The notes: a model not told the origin generated them from the sequence alone. 64,000 nucleotides of DNA from Fodinibacter sp963800505 (GCA_963800505.1 CAWDBL010000037.1:1-64000); one strand, 5' to 3'. Shown: positions 50,395 to 59,448, counted from the first letter of the stretch. Made by a program: numbers and translations.

Positions 50395-51575
50395 GAGCCG
50401 TCGCCTCCGTGACCGGGTGGGGCCTGCGGGTCCCAGGCGCTTCGACCGCCGAAGAACTTTGGACCTTGCTCGAAGGGGTCGGCTGCGCGGGAACGGTTGA
50501 GCGCTTCCCCGGGCTGCCCTTTCGTGAACAGGTAGTCGTCGCCCGCGCGAAGTACGACGGCCCTTTCTCCGCCATGGACAGGACACTGGGGCTGGCCATG
50601 GCAAGTGTCGAAGACGCCGTAGCAGCGCACCCGCGATTCCACCACGTCCCGCCCGAGCGGCGGGCTGTCGTGGTCGGTACTGCGTTCGCGACGTTGGGAT
50701 CGGTCATCGACAGCGCCCAGGCCGTTGCCTCGGAGGGATACGGGGCCATCGGACCACGCACGGTCCCACAGCTGATGGGCAACGGACTGGCCGCCCAGAT
50801 CGCCCTGCGGCACGAATGTCGCGGTCCTTCTCACACACTTCTGACGGCCTGCGCGTCCGGAACTGACGCTCTCGGCTACGGGTATCTGCTCCTCCGAGGT
50901 GGCGCGGCCGACCTGGTCGTGGTGTGCGGCGCGGATGCCCCGGTCCGCGGGGATATCCTGACGGGTTTCCAGCGGCTGGGAGCACTCTCCACTGAGACCT
51001 CGGAGGCCGCGCGGGCCTGCCAGCCATTCGACAAGGGGAGGACCGGCTTCGTCATGGGTGAGGGCGCCAGCTGCCTCATCCTGGAAGCCGATGCGCAGCC
51101 CGAGCGGCTGGGCACGGTACTGGGCTACTCCGCGACAAGCGACGCGCATCACGTGGTGGCACCGCTCCCGGACGGTAGCGGTGCCGCTGAAGCCATGCGT
51201 GCCGCGTTGCATGTGGCTGGACTAGCCCCGACCGACATCGGACACGTCAATGCCCACGGAACCGGCACGACGCTCAACGATAGGGCCGAGTGCTACGCGA
51301 TCAACTCCACTGTCGGGTCGTTCACGCCTACTTGGTCCGTCAAGGGCGCAATCGGACACCTGATGGGGGCGGCAGGAACCACGGAGGCCATCGCCTCCCT
51401 ACTGGCCATGCGGGCCCAGATTGTGCCTCCGACGGCGGGACTTGGGCAACCCGACCCGGACTTGTGCGAGGTCGACTTTGTACACACCGTAGGGCGCCCG
51501 CACGACATGGAGTATGCACTCAGCAACTCATTCGCTTTCGGTGGACACAATGCCTGCATCGTTCTCGGAAAGTAG
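50391..51575 (+). CDS. Beta-ketoacyl-ACP synthase (KAS II-like)
   Basis: A 394-residue thiolase-fold condensing enzyme. The active site is Cys154 (LTACASGTDALG), with His289 (VNAHGTGTTLND) and His323 (KGAIGHLMGAAGT), plus Lys318. All catalytic residues of elongating KAS I/II are present, so it should condense acyl and malonyl-ACP. ATG 50391 overlaps the ACP stop by 4 bases. Together with the ACP and acyltransferase it probably builds or loads a fatty chain for the peptide product. Confidence 0.9.
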   Translation: MRAVASVTGWGLRVPGASTAEELWTLLEGVGCAGTVERFPGLPFREQVVVARAKYDGPFSAMDRTLGLAMASVEDAVAAHPRFHHVPPERRAVVVGTAFATLGSVIDSAQAVASEGYGAIGPRTVPQLMGNGLAAQIALRHECRGPSHTLLTACASGTDALGYGYLLLRGGAADLVVVCGADAPVRGDILTGFQRLGALSTETSEAARACQPFDKGRTGFVMGEGASCLILEADAQPERLGTVLGYSATSDAHHVVAPLPDGSGAAEAMRAALHVAGLAPTDIGHVNAHGTGTTLNDRAECYAINSTVGSFTPTWSVKGAIGHLMGAAGTTEAIASLLAMRAQIVPPTAGLGQPDPDLCEVDFVHTVGRPHDMEYALSNSFAFGGHNACIVLGK

Positions 51576-52399
51576 CGATCGTCGGCGGCGCCAGGGGCTC
51601 AGTGGCCCGTCCTGTGGCTCTCGATAGTCGAGGTGCGGAAGCCCGACGGTCCGCGTGCAGCGTCATCGTAGCAAATGACCAGATAGCCATCTCTGCGCTT
51701 GCCCAGCAATGTAGAAGTCAGGTTTGTCGCCTGCCCCAGACCTGGGCACCCTGCTGTTCATGCTGGGGATACGACTCACGGTAGCTACCTTCACCGTGCA
51801 GCTCGACGAAGCCACCGGTAACACCCTGCACCATATAGCGGGTCGGCCCCGTGCCGTCGGGCACTCACGAGTGCAGGTTGCCGTCCGAACGCCCGTCAAA
51901 CCAGTCAGGTGGCAAGAACGCGACAGGCTCGCTCAGACCGGGGTCTGGGTAGGCCGCGACGAAGACGTTGTTGTACGCGCGTCTCGGCTCGGTAGTCCAC
52001 GGGGAGTCGGTCACCGCCCCGCTCAGGGCGTGGAAGTGGGTGAAGCCCGCGTCTAAGTGGGCGGTATGACCCAGTCCTACCACAGCGGTGCAGGTGGTGC
52101 CGCGGCGGTCGCGGGTGATGCGCCGCAACCGAACCGATCCTCGTTCAGGGCGCTTCGCCCGCGACCTCTTTCGCGACGAGGCAAGTGGTGCAGTCGTCAC
52201 GTTTTCGATGAGGGCGACGGCCGTCGACGTGAGGACGACTGACGGCACATGTTCGGCCGGGCAGATCCGACGACCGCGGTCCTCGGGGGTTGCCCAGGCG
52301 GAGGTGGCGGCTGCGCTGGGCGCCGTTCCCAGCCTTCGACAGAAGGTCCCTTTGGCGACCGCTGCTCACGGTGGCGCCAGGACTGGGCTTGATGACTGT
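51576..52399. other. Region of decayed coding remnants
   Basis: More than 800 bases without an intact, convincing gene. On the minus strand between about 52070 and 51720, protein-like runs occur in different frames: DAGFTHFHALSGAVTDSPWT, AYNNVFVAAYPDPGLSEP, then (after a stop) GPTRYMVQGVTGGFVELHGE. This suggests a broken gene of unknown family. The open frame leading into the helicase (from 52088) has no recognisable domain. Confidence 0.5.
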
Positions 52400-54787
52400 G
52401 TGAAGAATGGGTCTGTGGTTCTACCCAACCGCGCGGAGGTGGTGGCGTTGTCGAGTGAGCTGCAGCGGTTGCGTGATGAGAACGCTCGCTTGACGCGGCT
52501 CTTGGACCTGCGGGGATGGGACACGGCTCCGGCTCCTGAGCAGTCGTCGATGCCGGTGATGTCTCCGGGGATGGTGACCAAGGACTCCTCGATAGAGGAC
52601 AAGCTCGCTCTGTACGCCGACCGCTTCCAGGCCAGGCGGGATGTGTACGCGGTTCGTTGGGAGAACAACCGCTCCGGGTTGAGCGGGTGGTCGCCCGCGG
52701 TGGCGGGTGGCTGGCGAAAGGGCATGGATCCCCGCGGCGCCCGCTTCTTGCCCCTCACGGCGGAGGTGCTGTCGGCGCACTTGTCCGGCCAGGCATTTAT
52801 CGGCCTGTATCCGTTGACGAAGGCCAATGACTGCCACTTCCTGGTGGCCGACTTCGACGGCGCTGGCGCAATGCTGGACGCGCTGGCGTACGCGAAGGCC
52901 GCGCGCAGTCGAGGTGTCCCGGCCGCTGTGGAGATCTCCCAGTCGGGGCGCGGAGCCCACGTGTGGATCCTGTTCTCCGGCGCGGTCCCGGCAAGAGCAG
53001 CCCGAGCGTTGGGGACCTGGTTGGTCCATGAGGCCATGTTGCTGCGGGGGTCGATGGACCTGTCGTCCTACGACAGGCTGTTCCCGAACCAGGACGTGCT
53101 CCCTTTGGGTGGCTTCGGGAACCTGATCGCAGCACCGCTGCAAGGCCGCCGACGCCGCGACGGCCTGACGCTGTTCCTTGACCTGGCGACGCTGGAACCG
53201 CACCCAGACCAGTGGGCCTACCTGTCCACCCTGGATCGCCTCGACCCCCCTCGCGCCGCACGACTGGCCCAGCAGGTGGGTCGGACGTCGGTCGGCACCG
53301 ACGTCGCCACCTTGGCCGTCTCTACCGCTTCCAAGGTCCAGCCTCGGCTGCCACCGGTGGTGCGAGCTGAGTTGGCTGCCGGCCTGGTGCTTGATATGGG
53401 GCAGCTGACCCCCTCGGCGCTGGCGACCTTCAAGCATGCGGCTTCCCTGGCCAACCCCAAGTTCTACGAACTGCAACGCCTGCGCAAGTCAACGTGGAAC
53501 ACACCGCGCTTCGTGCGCGGCTACGGCGTCACGATCGATGATCACCTGGTCCTGCCTCGAGGGTTGAGCCACCGAATCACCGACATCGTTGAGCGAGCTG
53601 GCTCGCGCCTGGAGATCACAGACTCGCGCAACGCAGGCCGGCAGATCGACCTCACCTTGGCCGCGGAGCTGTCTGAAACCCAGGCGACAGCGGTCAATGC
53701 GCTCCTTGCCCACGACGACGGCGTGCTGGTGGCCCCTCCCGGCGCCGGCAAGACGGTCATGGCGTGCGCGATCATGGCCGAGCGGGGCGCCTCAACGCTG
53801 GTCCTGGTCGATAGGAAGGCGCTGGCCGAGCAATGGCGCACGCGAATTGAACACTTCCTGGGTGTGCGTGCGGGCCAGCTCGGCGGCGGCCGAAAGAAGC
53901 TGACCGGCCTGGTCGACATCGCGATGCTGCCTTCCTTGGCCAGACGAGAAGGGATCGCAGAGCTCAGCGAGAACTACGGGCACATCGTCGTCGACGAATG
54001 CCACCACCTCGCCGCAGCCGCCTACGAGCACTCCGTCAAACCCGTCGCAGCCCGATTCTGGCTTGGGCTCACAGCCACCCCAACCCGACGCGACGGGCTC
54101 GGCGAGCTGGCCACCTGGCAACTCGGCCCGGTCCGTCACGTCATCGGCGTGTCCAGCGACCTGGGCCTGCTGCTACCGCCGGGGTCGGCCGAGGCCGGGC
54201 CGCGGCGCGAACTGTACGTCCACGAAACGGCCTTCACCTACGGGGAAGTCGACGCCCTCGACCCATCAGCGCTGGCTCATGTGCACCGTGCCCTCGTGGC
54301 CGATGAGGAGCGAAACGAACAGATCGTCCGCGACGTTGTCGCGGCCCTTGGCCGCGGCCGGAACTGCCTCATCCTGACCAGACGAGTTGCGCACGTAGAG
54401 GTCCTTGCCGCCAGGCTGACCAGTCGCGGCCTGCGCCCACACGTCCTGCAAGGTGGCATGGCCGTCGCTGACCGCCGAAAGATCGTCGCTCAACTCGCCG
54501 ACGCCCGACCTGGCGACGCCATCTTGGTCATCGGAACAACCCCCTTCATCGGTGAAGGTTTCGACGCGCCAGCACTGGACACTCTCTTCCTCGCTGGACC
54601 GATCTCCTTCGACGGTCTGCTCGTTCAGTGCGCAGGCCGAGTTGTGCGCGCACTCCCAGGCAAGGAAGTGGCCGAAGTTCACGACTACCACGACGTAGCA
54701 ACACCCATCCTGGGCGCGTCACTACACCGTCGCATGCCCGGATACCGCGCCCTCGGGTTCGAAGCCGCGAGCCACCCACGAAGCTGA
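52400..54787 (+). CDS. TOTE conflict-system primase-helicase (AEP primase fused to SF2 helicase)
   Basis: A 795-residue two-domain protein. Residues 12-36 form a leucine-zipper-like coil (LSSELQRLRDENARLTRLL). An archaeo-eukaryotic primase domain (70-285) includes VYAVRWENNRSGLSGWSPA, FLVADFDG (metal acids), QSGRGAHVWILF and SYDRLFPNQDVLPLGGFGN. An SF2 helicase (415-770) has APPGAGKT, VVDECHH, LTATPTR and QCAGRVVRAL. No phospholipase-D nuclease domain is seen, and the zinc cysteines usual before FLPLT are replaced. Thought to act against transposons or phage. Start GTG 52400 is uncertain. Confidence 0.82.
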   Translation: MKNGSVVLPNRAEVVALSSELQRLRDENARLTRLLDLRGWDTAPAPEQSSMPVMSPGMVTKDSSIEDKLALYADRFQARRDVYAVRWENNRSGLSGWSPAVAGGWRKGMDPRGARFLPLTAEVLSAHLSGQAFIGLYPLTKANDCHFLVADFDGAGAMLDALAYAKAARSRGVPAAVEISQSGRGAHVWILFSGAVPARAARALGTWLVHEAMLLRGSMDLSSYDRLFPNQDVLPLGGFGNLIAAPLQGRRRRDGLTLFLDLATLEPHPDQWAYLSTLDRLDPPRAARLAQQVGRTSVGTDVATLAVSTASKVQPRLPPVVRAELAAGLVLDMGQLTPSALATFKHAASLANPKFYELQRLRKSTWNTPRFVRGYGVTIDDHLVLPRGLSHRITDIVERAGSRLEITDSRNAGRQIDLTLAAELSETQATAVNALLAHDDGVLVAPPGAGKTVMACAIMAERGASTLVLVDRKALAEQWRTRIEHFLGVRAGQLGGGRKKLTGLVDIAMLPSLARREGIAELSENYGHIVVDECHHLAAAAYEHSVKPVAARFWLGLTATPTRRDGLGELATWQLGPVRHVIGVSSDLGLLLPPGSAEAGPRRELYVHETAFTYGEVDALDPSALAHVHRALVADEERNEQIVRDVVAALGRGRNCLILTRRVAHVEVLAARLTSRGLRPHVLQGGMAVADRRKIVAQLADARPGDAILVIGTTPFIGEGFDAPALDTLFLAGPISFDGLLVQCAGRVVRALPGKEVAEVHDYHDVATPILGASLHRRMPGYRALGFEAASHPRS

Positions 54788-55043
54788 CGAGCACGTGGCC
54801 CTACTGGGCGCACAGCGCTGCCCGTATAGGCGCTGTAACCGTGTCTGCGCTGGACGGTGGGGATCGGCAGCTCACTCTCGTGGGCGTGCGCAATCATGAA
54901 GGCCTGCCGCTGCCACCGATAGCTGCCGGAATCCGCGCCGCTGGCCGCCTCGAGATGGTGCGTCCTTAGCTCCCCGCCAATGTCGAGGGGTCGCGCCTGG
55001 GTTCACCCCGACGAGCGCGGCGGGGGAGTGGTGGCGGGGTTTA
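54788..55043. other. Intergenic, no convincing gene
   Basis: No frame in this stretch resembles a known family; it has mixed composition. Together with the next small frame it forms a poorly conserved gap between the primase-helicase and the GOLPH3-like gene. Confidence 0.4.
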
Positions 55044-55331
55044 ATGAAGGCAGGGACGTGCCCGCGACCTATGAGGCTATGCATGTTTCGTACTCCCTGT
55101 CGCCCCTGCCGACAATGGCTCAGGCCTCGTGTGGAAGTACCCATTGGCTCGGCTTCCCCCCAGGTGCGCGACCGCCACAAGGGCTGGCACGATTCCGCCC
55201 ACGTACCGGCGGGGCCGATGCCGTTGAGCCAGGGCTGGAGGCGCTTCCGCCTGGTGGTGAGGCCGTTACCAAACGGCCATGGGGAATCGGTCTTCCGGGT
55301 CGGCGACTGGGGTGGTCCACGCAGAAGGTAG
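55044..55331 (+). CDS. Small hypothetical protein
   Basis: A 95-residue frame. The second half (VRDRHKGWHDSAHVPAGPMP and NGHGESVFRVGDWG) has strong GC at third codon positions and looks coding. The first half has Cys pairs (PCRPCRQW). No domain is recognised. It could be a fragment of a gene lost in the island. Confidence 0.35.
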   Translation: MKAGTCPRPMRLCMFRTPCRPCRQWLRPRVEVPIGSASPQVRDRHKGWHDSAHVPAGPMPLSQGWRRFRLVVRPLPNGHGESVFRVGDWGGPRRR

Positions 55332-55334
55332 TCC

Positions 55335-56003
55335 TCAACTGGCACCGGCGCCAGCGATGATCGTTGGCACGATGACCGCAGCGAGGATTGCTGCGTTCAA
55401 GCTCTCGATGGCCCGTTTGAGCGCCACTCCAACGGCGACGTCGTTGGAGGCTTCTTCGATACGACGCTTGAGCTCCTTGGCCGACATTCCTTCGGACTCT
55501 GCCTTGAGCACCTTCTTGGCGACCCCAAGCCCTTGAAGGATCGCCAGCAGGGTCGCGTCAGTGCCCGATGGTCGTCCGCCGACCAGGATCGCTCGCAGAC
55601 GTTCACGGACCTCGCGCTCGGGCAGCGGATCCAGGGTAGGGCGCTTCGCGGATATCAGACCCAGCATCCTCGCGGGCACCTCTTCGACCACGCCCTGGGC
55701 CACCAGCGCCTCGACGACCTCGGCCTCCGGATTCAGCTTGCGGTCTTGCACCAACGTCGAGAGCTTCTTGCCCTCCTTCTCGACGATGCGGGACAGGACC
55801 TTGTCGAGGACGGCTCGGCCAGTGGGCGTCGCGTCGATGACGCGCACCCTGGGATCCTTTCCCTCCCCCAGAACGACCCGTTCCTCGATCAACAAGTCAG
55901 CGATCGTCGCGGCGCTCAGCGCCCACCCGGTCTGCGTGCCCCAGCTGGCCGGGCCGCCCTCGTCATCGGTCAACAAGAGGAAGATCTCGACAGCGGTTTC
56001 CAT
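55335..56003 (-). CDS. GOLPH3/VPS74 (GPP34) family protein
   Basis: A 222-residue protein of normal bacterial GPP34 length. It begins METAVEIFLLLTDDEGG and has the ALSAATIADLLIEERVVL helix, R-V-x-D-A-T-P-T and GLISAKRPTLDPLPEREVRE regions of the family. Eukaryotic relatives bind phosphatidylinositol 4-phosphate; actinobacterial proteins are widespread and of unknown role. ATG 56003. It is the intact minus-strand gene next to the primase-helicase. Confidence 0.88.
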   Translation of the reverse strand: METAVEIFLLLTDDEGGPASWGTQTGWALSAATIADLLIEERVVLGEGKDPRVRVIDATPTGRAVLDKVLSRIVEKEGKKLSTLVQDRKLNPEAEVVEALVAQGVVEEVPARMLGLISAKRPTLDPLPEREVRERLRAILVGGRPSGTDATLLAILQGLGVAKKVLKAESEGMSAKELKRRIEEASNDVAVGVALKRAIESLNAAILAAVIVPTIIAGAGAS

Positions 56004-56640
56004 GCCTGCACGATACGAGCCGCCCGGTCTCGGGCACCGGTCCATTGCAGATGGGCGACGACAACCGGCGACGGCGACCAGGTGGCACACCGCCGGGACG
56101 AGCCACCGCATCTGCGGTCTTCTCGATGTCATCGACCCACGACCTGACCTACATGCTTCCGACCGACGACATAAGGCGAGTCGGCGAGGGCGGACGCTGT
56201 GACGAATCGCAACTTCGAGCTCGGCCAACCTGGGCGCCGACCAGCCGTGGGCGGCTCCTCGACGATGTAGTGAGGACCGGTGTCCGGCGCGACTCGGTCC
56301 AAGGGCTCGGCGGGATGCTCTCCAAGCGGCTGCCGACCAGGTTCACGGGTGTGGCTCAGCGGAGGTTTGCGTTCCTGTCGGGTGCCGTGCCGGCGCGTGG
56401 CTGAAGAGGGGTCTGCCCAGCTCGAAGTAGAGCGTCCCGAGTCACAAGGTCGAATCCGGCGTCGACATGCCGCCGGGCATCCCGGCAGGCGGCTACCAGC
56501 TCGCGTGCGGGGCATCGCCTGCTGCAGTCACCTCCGAGTACGCTGGCGAAAGCGGTCTGGGCGCCCGCCACGGGCTCACAGGAGGTGCGATAAGCGCGAA
56601 GTCGTCGCCCGGTGTCGGGCGGGCAGTTGAACGGCGTCGG
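56004..56640. other. Intergenic region without a recognisable gene
   Basis: About 640 bases of mixed composition. Several short open frames exist on both strands, but none has a ribosome site with coding-like codon use or a known motif. It presumably contains the promoter for the GOLPH3-like gene (leftward) and for the hydrolase (rightward). Confidence 0.45.
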
Positions 56641-57840
56641 ATGTGGCCGACTCCCCGCGTCGCGAAGGCCGTCCTGGTCGTGACCGGACTGCTGGTCGCG
56701 GCGTCAGCCGTGGCCTCCACCGGGTCCGCCGCGTCGGTCCTTGCCCCGACGGGCCCGATGACGGTGGGGCGCCTGAGCGTGCATCTGTCCGACCCTGGTC
56801 GGCCCGAGCTCCACACCGACGACCCGAACGACAGCCGGTCGGTGTCGCTGACCGTCTGGTACCCGGCGGAAGAGGGGACGGGCGTGGATGCGGCATACGA
56901 TCCCGATCTCGACGTGCTCGGCCCCGGCCTGCGTGCGAGCGGCGAGGTCAGCGCGCTGGAGCTTCGCGGCCTGAGCCTGGTGCGTGACGGCGCCCGCGAG
57001 GATGCCGTGCCGTTGCGGACCAGGCCCGCTTTCCCGGTGGTCCTGCTCTCGCCCGGCGGGGCGACGAACGTCGGCTTCTACGCCAGCCTGGCCGAGGACC
57101 TGGCCAGCCATGGGTGGGCGGTCGTGGGAGTGGATCATCCCTTCCAGAGCACTGCCACTCTGCTGGTCGACGGCGATGTGGCAGTCGTCGACGAAGGGGA
57201 CCGTTCCTCCGACGCAGAGGGAGGCCCGACTGCGGGACCTGATCGACGAGCGCGTGGCCGACCTGTCCTTCGTGACCGAAGAACTCGCGCACATTCATGC
57301 TGATGGGGTCCTGCGTGGACGCCTGGACCTGTCCCGGATCGCAGCCGTAGGACACTCCAACGGTGGCATCGCCGCGATCGGCCTGTGTCGGGCCGACCCA
57401 AGAATCAGGGCCTGCGTCAACCTCGACGGCCAGGCTGCCGGTGGGCCCTTCTCGGCCGATCCCAAGGGTGGCGCACCGGAGCAGCCGATGCTCTTCCTGA
57501 CCAAGGAGGTGGACCTGCACCCCGAGCTCGCGGCCCGGTTCGAGGCGGCGGGGAGCGGGGCGTTCCGAGTCGTCCTGCCGGCGGCCACCCACGACGGCTT
57601 CACCGACACCGTGAGGTTCAGGCCTCGGGTGACGCCGCTGCCGACTGCCGCAGACCGAGTCCTCGTCACCGCTCGTCAAGTGCTCCGCGGCTTCCTCGAC
57701 CACGCCGTCCTCGGCGCGCCCCAGTCCGCCCTCGCCGAGCTGGCACCTGCGACTGATACCTACCTGGACGCCTACCCGCTCGCAGGCCGGCCACCCCTGC
57801 CCAGCCGAGGTCCGACCCGGCCGTCGGTGGGGCGGCGTAG
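56641..57840 (+). pseudogene. Alpha/beta hydrolase (dienelactone/PAF-acetylhydrolase-like), frameshifted
   Basis: The N-terminal signal/anchor (KAVLVVTGLLVAASAVAS) is followed by a beta-rich segment, FPVVLLSPGGATNVGFYASL (oxyanion region) and GWAVVGVDHPFQS in the first frame. After about 57216-57223 the reading moves one base (extra G in GAGGGAG) to AVGHSNGGIAAIGL (nucleophile Ser), NLDGQAAGGPF and PAATHDGFTD (catalytic His). The corrected protein has a full triad. The stop is unclear: the second frame runs on past the next gene, so a second lesion near the end is likely, with TAG 57838. Confidence 0.7.
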
Positions 57841-57849
57841 CCTGCGCCG

Positions 57850-58254
57850 ATGGCCGCCGCGCCCGTCCGCCGCCTCACCGACGACGTCCCCGCCGACGTC
57901 GAGCGGCGCCTGCGCCGACTGTGCCTCGCCCTCCCGGACGCCTACGAGGAGCACGCCTGGGTCGGCACCCGGTGGCGGGTGCGCACGCGGACCTTCGCGC
58001 ACGTCCTCGGGGTCGACGACCCCGTCGACGGCGCCCGTGTGGTCATGACCTTCCGCGCCGCGGGCGAGGAGCTCGAGGCGCTGCGCCACGCGGGCCCGCC
58101 CTTCCACATCCTGGGCTGGGGCCGCGACGCGATGGGTCTCACGCTCGACGACGCCACCGACTGGGACGAGGTCGCCGAGCTCGTCGTCGAGTCGTACTGC
58201 GTCCTGGCCCCAAGGAAGCTGGTCGCGCTCGTCGACCGCCCGCACCCCACCTAG
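57850..58254 (+). CDS. MmcQ/YjbR family protein
   Basis: A 134-residue protein of the CyaY-like fold family: CLALPDAYEEHAWVGTRWRV, TFAHVLGV, LGWGRDAMGLTLDDATDWDE and LVVESYCVLAPRKL. Called DNA-binding in databases, with an unproven mechanism. ATG 57850 lies within the open frame trailing from the hydrolase, so it is probably independent. Intact. Confidence 0.85.
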   Translation: MAAAPVRRLTDDVPADVERRLRRLCLALPDAYEEHAWVGTRWRVRTRTFAHVLGVDDPVDGARVVMTFRAAGEELEALRHAGPPFHILGWGRDAMGLTLDDATDWDEVAELVVESYCVLAPRKLVALVDRPHPT

Positions 58255-58341
58255 ACCCCCTGTGTTCATCATGCCCTGCAGGCAAGCATCAACCGGACAT
58301 GCCGCGTTCGGGGCGAACCAAGACAGTCGCCATCGACCACG

Positions 58342-58704
58342 TCAATTACGCGGAACGTACGCGAACCACCCAAACGTCTCCGGATCCCAACCCTCCGTGG
58401 GCCCGTCGTCCGGAGGGGGGCCCGGCTCCAAGGTCAGCCTCCAACCGTGCTCATCCCGGCCCTGCTCAGCCCACAGTCCGTCGTACCAACTCCGACCCCT
58501 GTCGCCTCCTCCGCCAACGCTCGAGCACAGCTCCCACGCCTCGTCCGCCCGCCGAAAGTGCTCAAGATTCACATCCGCACCATCACCGTTGGCGTCGACC
58601 AGGGCCGCAGCGCGGTCACCCAGCGTGCGCACTGCGCGAACGACGGCGAAGCGGTCATCCCAGCCGCCCACCTCGACGACGGTCCCCTCGTCCAAGTCGC
58701 TCAT
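58342..58704 (-). CDS. Hypothetical acidic protein
   Basis: A 120-residue protein. MSDLDEGTVVEVGGWDDRFA gives a beta-barrel-like start, followed by a Trp-rich acidic C-terminal half (GWDPETFGWFAYVP). No family is recognised. Codon use is normal for the genome. ATG 58704. It lies beside the MazEF-type pair in the same orientation. Confidence 0.55.
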   Translation of the reverse strand: MSDLDEGTVVEVGGWDDRFAVVRAVRTLGDRAAALVDANGDGADVNLEHFRRADEAWELCSSVGGGGDRGRSWYDGLWAEQGRDEHGWRLTLEPGPPPDDGPTEGWDPETFGWFAYVPRN

Positions 58705-58819
58705 TGCACGATGATTGCAGCGCCGTACGTGGGTGCACGAGTCCATATCCGTGCGGCCGCGACGAGTCGAGCGACGTCGACGTCGAACAGCACACTCACA
58801 TGCCGCGGTGTGGGTGCCT

Positions 58820-59146
58820 TCAGGCGCCGAAGCCGAGGAAGACGAGAAGTCGCCTTTCGAACTCCACTAGGGCCGTTGCCTCGAGCCGTCCGATCACCGC
58901 GTGAGCATTGCTTCGTCGGACGGTGGTGATCTTGTCGACCATCAGGAAGCTGTGCCGGTCCAAGCCGTTCCCTTCGTCAGGGGTGACCGGCACCCGCAGC
59001 AGCGGCGCGTCGACGTCGTTGCTTGTGAAGGGACAGACAGTCAAGGACTCGGTGGCGTCGAACCGGTCGTCTTGGACGACCAGCGCCGGCCGGGGCTTGG
59101 TCGCATAAACGCCGCCGGCGACGGTGACGATGTCGCCGCGTCTCAT
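58820..59146 (-). CDS. MazF/PemK-type toxin
   Basis: A 108-residue endoribonuclease-fold protein: MRRGDIVTVAG, KPRPALVVQDDRFDATESLT and LMVDKITTVRRSNAHAVIGR, the standard PemK/MazF pattern with the R-P-A-L-V-V-Q strand. It cuts mRNA at short motifs when released from its antitoxin. It overlaps the upstream antitoxin gene by 4 bases. A toxin-antitoxin pair here fits stabilisation of an acquired island. Confidence 0.93.
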   Translation of the reverse strand: MRRGDIVTVAGGVYATKPRPALVVQDDRFDATESLTVCPFTSNDVDAPLLRVPVTPDEGNGLDRHSFLMVDKITTVRRSNAHAVIGRLEATALVEFERRLLVFLGFGA

Positions 59147-59346
59147 TCGGCCCAGTCGTCGGAGACGGCCTCGACGAAGTCCATGTCGTCACTCGCACGG
59201 TCCGCGGCCGCCACGAGCGCTGACTGGCGATGAGCCTCGGTAGCAAAGTCCGGTGATCGCACGTCGGGAACCCAGATCTGAACAGGCCGAAGGCCCTGGG
59301 CTCGCATCCGGGCCCGGTGCGCGCTTACCCGCTCTCGCACAGTCAT
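59143..59346 (-). CDS. MazE-type antitoxin (DUF3018-like)
   Basis: A 67-residue protein. VSAHRARMRAQGLRPVQIWV and DVRSPDFATEAHRQ form a ribbon-helix-type DNA-binding head; the acidic tail (DDMDFVEAVSDDWAE) should bind the toxin. ATG 59346; transcription antitoxin to toxin. An A/T-richer ATGTTACATGTAAC palindrome at 59351-59364, just upstream, is a likely autoregulatory operator. Confidence 0.9.
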   Translation of the reverse strand: MTVRERVSAHRARMRAQGLRPVQIWVPDVRSPDFATEAHRQSALVAAADRASDDMDFVEAVSDDWAE

Positions 59347-59350
59347 GAGC

Positions 59351-59364
59351 CCATGTTACATGTA
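59351..59364. promoter_or_regulatory. Palindromic operator before the MazEF pair
   Basis: ATGTTACATGTAAC contains the perfect inverted repeat GTTACATGTAAC, located 5-18 bases upstream of the antitoxin start on the minus strand. This is the normal place for binding of the antitoxin-toxin complex. Confidence 0.6.
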
Positions 59365-59448
59365 ACGCCATGGCGAGGACAAAGCACCCGCGCGGACATG
59401 CCGCGATCAGCCGGACCGCAGGGCCTCGGTTCTGGTAGCACTGGAGGG

